Assembly: GCA_963575745.1 (NCBI GenBank)
Contig: CAUYUJ010004980.1
Location: 56,152 to 120,151, forward strand
Reading direction: 5' to 3'
Length of the DNA stretch: 64,000 nt
Source: Prorocentrum cordatum
Taxonomy: Eukaryota > Sar > Dinophyceae > Prorocentrales > Prorocentraceae
Shown here: positions 62,107-64,000 of the stretch, in pieces
Position numbering within the stretch: the first letter of the stretch is position 1
Layout of the letters: each line of letters starts with the position of its first letter
Made by a program: the position numbers and the translations under genes
Notes under the pieces: generated by a model
What the model was told of the DNA's origin: nothing
What the model saw: the letters and a program-made list of their open reading frames with translations, nothing else
The model's database searches: none

Positions 62107-64000
62107 CTACGCCAGGTCGTCCGCCCCGGCGTGGCGCTGGGCGACAGCCTCCGCGCCCAGCAGAAGCCGCTGGAACTCCCTCAGCTCCTGCCGCAACCCG
62201 TCCGCCGCCGCCTGCGCACCGTGCTGCCGCGCGGGCGCCCCGCAGAGCTCGCTCGGCCACGCCCCCGCCGCCGCCTCCTCCGCGGCCGCGGCCTCGTGCT
62301 GGGCCTCCCGCAGCTCCTGTCGCAGGAAGAAGATCGAGGCGCTTTGCTCGGCCGCCGCCGCGCGGCTGCGCAGCTGCGCCTCGCGCAGCTCCTGGCGCAG
62401 GCCTTCGGCCACGGCGGCGGCCACGCCGCCAGGTGCTCCGGCGACGGCGGGCGGCGGCGCCGGCTCGGGCGGGCCCAGTCCTCTGCGCAAGGCCCGGGTG
62501 GACGGCCCGTCCTCGTCAGCCGCGCAGCGCCTGCGCGCCTCCCCGAGCTCCAGCCGCATGCCCTCAAGCGCCTTGTCGCGGCTGGTCATGGCCACCTCCC
62601 CCCGGAACTCCGCCTCCTGGCACACCTGCATCTCGTGCTGGGCCGTCTCGAGAGATGCATCCAACTCGTCGGCCGCCTGCTCGCCAAGCTGCTGCGCATG
62701 TTCGGCCGATCTGAGTTCTTCGTGCAGGCTTTCGATGGACGCGTCGACCTCCTCGCCACGCTGGTGCTCGTCTTGGACGCAGGGCGCCAGACGCTGCAGG
62801 GCTGCCTTGGCTAAGGCCTCCTCCCCCCGCTTTTGGGCGGCCATCGACGAACTCAGGGCGCGCCGGATGCTGTCGAGCGCGGTGTCCCTTTCGGCATAAG
62901 CCTCTAAACCCATCTGCTGTGAACGCGTGACCAGCGCCAGCTGCTGCCGCAAAGTCTCGACGGCAGCTACATGTTGACTGATCGCATCTTCCGCGCGCTG
63001 GTCTGCCTCCTGGAGCTCCTGCCGCAACCTCTGGACGGCAACAGACTCGTTCGACAAGGGTTCCACGCCTCGCCCTTGCGCTCTGCACTGCTGCAGCTCG
63101 CGCCGCGTGGCCTCGAGCTGGGCGCTCTGCTCGGCGAAGGCTTCTCCCCGAACGTGCTGTGCTCGCTCGACCGACTCAAGCTCCTGCTGTTGCTCCTGCT
63201 GCAGCCCCAGCAGCTCCACACCGAGCTGGTGGGCCGCCTGGAGCTGCTGCCGCAGATGCAAGACCGTCTCGTCGGAACTGCGGGCCCCCTCCTGGCAGGC
63301 CCATGCCGCGTCGAGGTCCTCCCACCCCTCCAGCGCCGCCTCCTGCCTGGCCAGCGCCTCCTCCCCCTGCAGCATTGCCTGCCGGGACAGCTGCAGCTGC
63401 TGCCGAAGAAACAGGAAAAAGGCCTCCTGCTCCTCCGCCGCCCCCGGCCCCAGCTGCCGCGCGGCCTGGAGCTCCTGCTGCAGGCCCTCCAGCGCCGCCT
63501 CGAGGCTCGCCGAGCAGCCCTCCCCCTGCTGCACCGCCCGCTGGCACTCCTGCAGCTCGTCCCGCAGGTAGAGGAGCGACGCCTCCTGCTTCTCCGCCAC
63601 CCCCGCCACCAGCTGCCGCGCGGCGTGGAGCTCCTGCCGCACGCCGACGAGCGCCGCCTCGGGGCCGGCCGACGCCTCCTCGCTCTCCCGCGAACGGCGC
63701 GCCGCGGCTCCCCCGGAGGGGCCCCGCTCGGCAGAAGCCTCCTCGTCCAGGCGCTGTGCCTCCTCCATCGACTCCAGCTCCCGCCGCAGCCCCCGCAGCT
63801 CCGCGCCGTGCTGCTGCTCCGCCAAGAGCTCCTGCCGCAAGTGCTGGACCACCTCCTCGTGGCCGGCCGGCGCCTCCGGCTGCAAGTCCTGCCTGGCACC
63901 CTCCAGCACCGCCTCGTGCCCGGCCAGTGCCCCCTCCCCCCGCTGCACCGCCCGCTGGGACTGCTGCAGCTCCTCCTGGAGAGCCAGGAGCGAGGCCGCG
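62107..64000 (-). CDS. Large coiled-coil protein, C-terminal 630 residues (5' end beyond window)
   Basis: An uninterrupted minus-strand frame runs from the right edge to a TAG at 62107-62109, with no start in the window. The protein is almost all predicted coiled coil, rich in Glu, Gln, Ala, Leu and Arg. It is built from tandem units that start LRQEL, LQQEL or VRQEL. Between about 63630 and 63300 the units alternate 25 and 28 residues, a 53-residue super-repeat with blocks such as QEAALEG and AEEQEAF. It ends in SELCGAPARQ and REFQRLLLGAEAVAQRH. Third codon positions are overwhelmingly G or C. I cannot name it; the layout fits a cytoskeletal, basal-body or Golgi-type coiled-coil protein. No intron is evident over 1.9 kb, unlike its neighbours. 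Confidence 0.8.
   Translation of the reverse strand, partial: AASLLALQEELQQSQRAVQRGEGALAGHEAVLEGARQDLQPEAPAGHEEVVQHLRQELLAEQQHGAELRGLRRELESMEEAQRLDEEASAERGPSGGAAARRSRESEEASAGPEAALVGVRQELHAARQLVAGVAEKQEASLLYLRDELQECQRAVQQGEGCSASLEAALEGLQQELQAARQLGPGAAEEQEAFFLFLRQQLQLSRQAMLQGEEALARQEAALEGWEDLDAAWACQEGARSSDETVLHLRQQLQAAHQLGVELLGLQQEQQQELESVERAQHVRGEAFAEQSAQLEATRRELQQCRAQGRGVEPLSNESVAVQRLRQELQEADQRAEDAISQHVAAVETLRQQLALVTRSQQMGLEAYAERDTALDSIRRALSSSMAAQKRGEEALAKAALQRLAPCVQDEHQRGEEVDASIESLHEELRSAEHAQQLGEQAADELDASLETAQHEMQVCQEAEFRGEVAMTSRDKALEGMRLELGEARRRCAADEDGPSTRALRRGLGPPEPAPPPAVAGAPGGVAAAVAEGLRQELREAQLRSRAAAAEQSASIFFLRQELREAQHEAAAAEEAAAGAWPSELCGAPARQHGAQAAADGLRQELREFQRLLLGAEAVAQRHAGADDLA

Noticed and set aside
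1-64000. Autonomous transposase, reverse transcriptase or integrase gene
   Set aside because: I looked for conserved motifs (DDE-type spacing, YADD-like) in all frames and found none convincing; all mobile elements here appear non-autonomous.
1-64000. Spliced-leader RNA, 5S rRNA or U-snRNA genes
   Set aside because: No match to the full dinoflagellate spliced leader or to recognisable 5S/U6 core sequences by eye.

Overview
This 64 kb window looks like nuclear DNA of a dinoflagellate. A Prorocentrum-like, GC-rich genome is my best guess, but that is inference. Three things point there. (1) Gene density is very low: a few short, GC-rich, G/C-ending exons are scattered through repeats. (2) Two recognisable eukaryotic genes, ribosomal protein eS28 and a dynein intermediate chain, have introns with GC-AG and GA-AG borders, a dinoflagellate habit. 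(3) Short inverted-repeat transposons (MITEs) are everywhere, and several sit exactly where introns are expected. There is no operon structure, no bacterial gene layout and no viral gene that I recognise.

Layout. 0-0.35 kb: a pair of exon-like segments around an 'E' MITE. 0.66-2.7 kb: a 1.7 kb CAGCCT minisatellite and a 73-bp array. 2.9-7 kb: MITE families A, B, C, E and G plus duplications. 7.9-11.3 kb: the complete eS28 gene on the minus strand, two exons split by a 3.1 kb intron full of trinucleotide repeats. 12.3-13.4 kb: an ACACA-rich low-complexity block. 15.1-16.1 kb: composite repeat J. 16.2-18.8 kb: an unrecognised minus-strand gene, apparently interrupted by a 1.2 kb E element. 18.8-33.6 kb: mostly microsatellites, including a 100-base assembly gap, and MITEs, with an exon embedded in a 73-bp array near 32.0 kb. 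34-49 kb: MITEs, nested insertions and several isolated exon candidates. 51.2-53.6 kb: three exons of a cytoplasmic dynein intermediate chain (WD40) on the minus strand. 54-62 kb: more A-family MITEs, a ~65-bp array and palindromes. 62.1-64.0 kb: a long coiled-coil protein on the minus strand, running off the right edge.

The most interesting signal is the link between MITEs and introns. Families A, B and E carry inverted ends and target-site duplications of mostly 7-8 bp, with splice-site-like dinucleotides at their tips or in the duplication. At several loci, removing the element restores a continuous high-GC3 reading frame. This is the behaviour of introner elements. Separately, two other elements (M, Q) are flanked directly by unusually long direct duplications (33 and 28 bp), and a C-family hairpin by 18-25 bp. 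I cannot place that pattern in a standard transposon class. Alignments, RNA-seq and genome-wide copy comparisons were not available, so exon borders outside eS28 and dynein are approximate.
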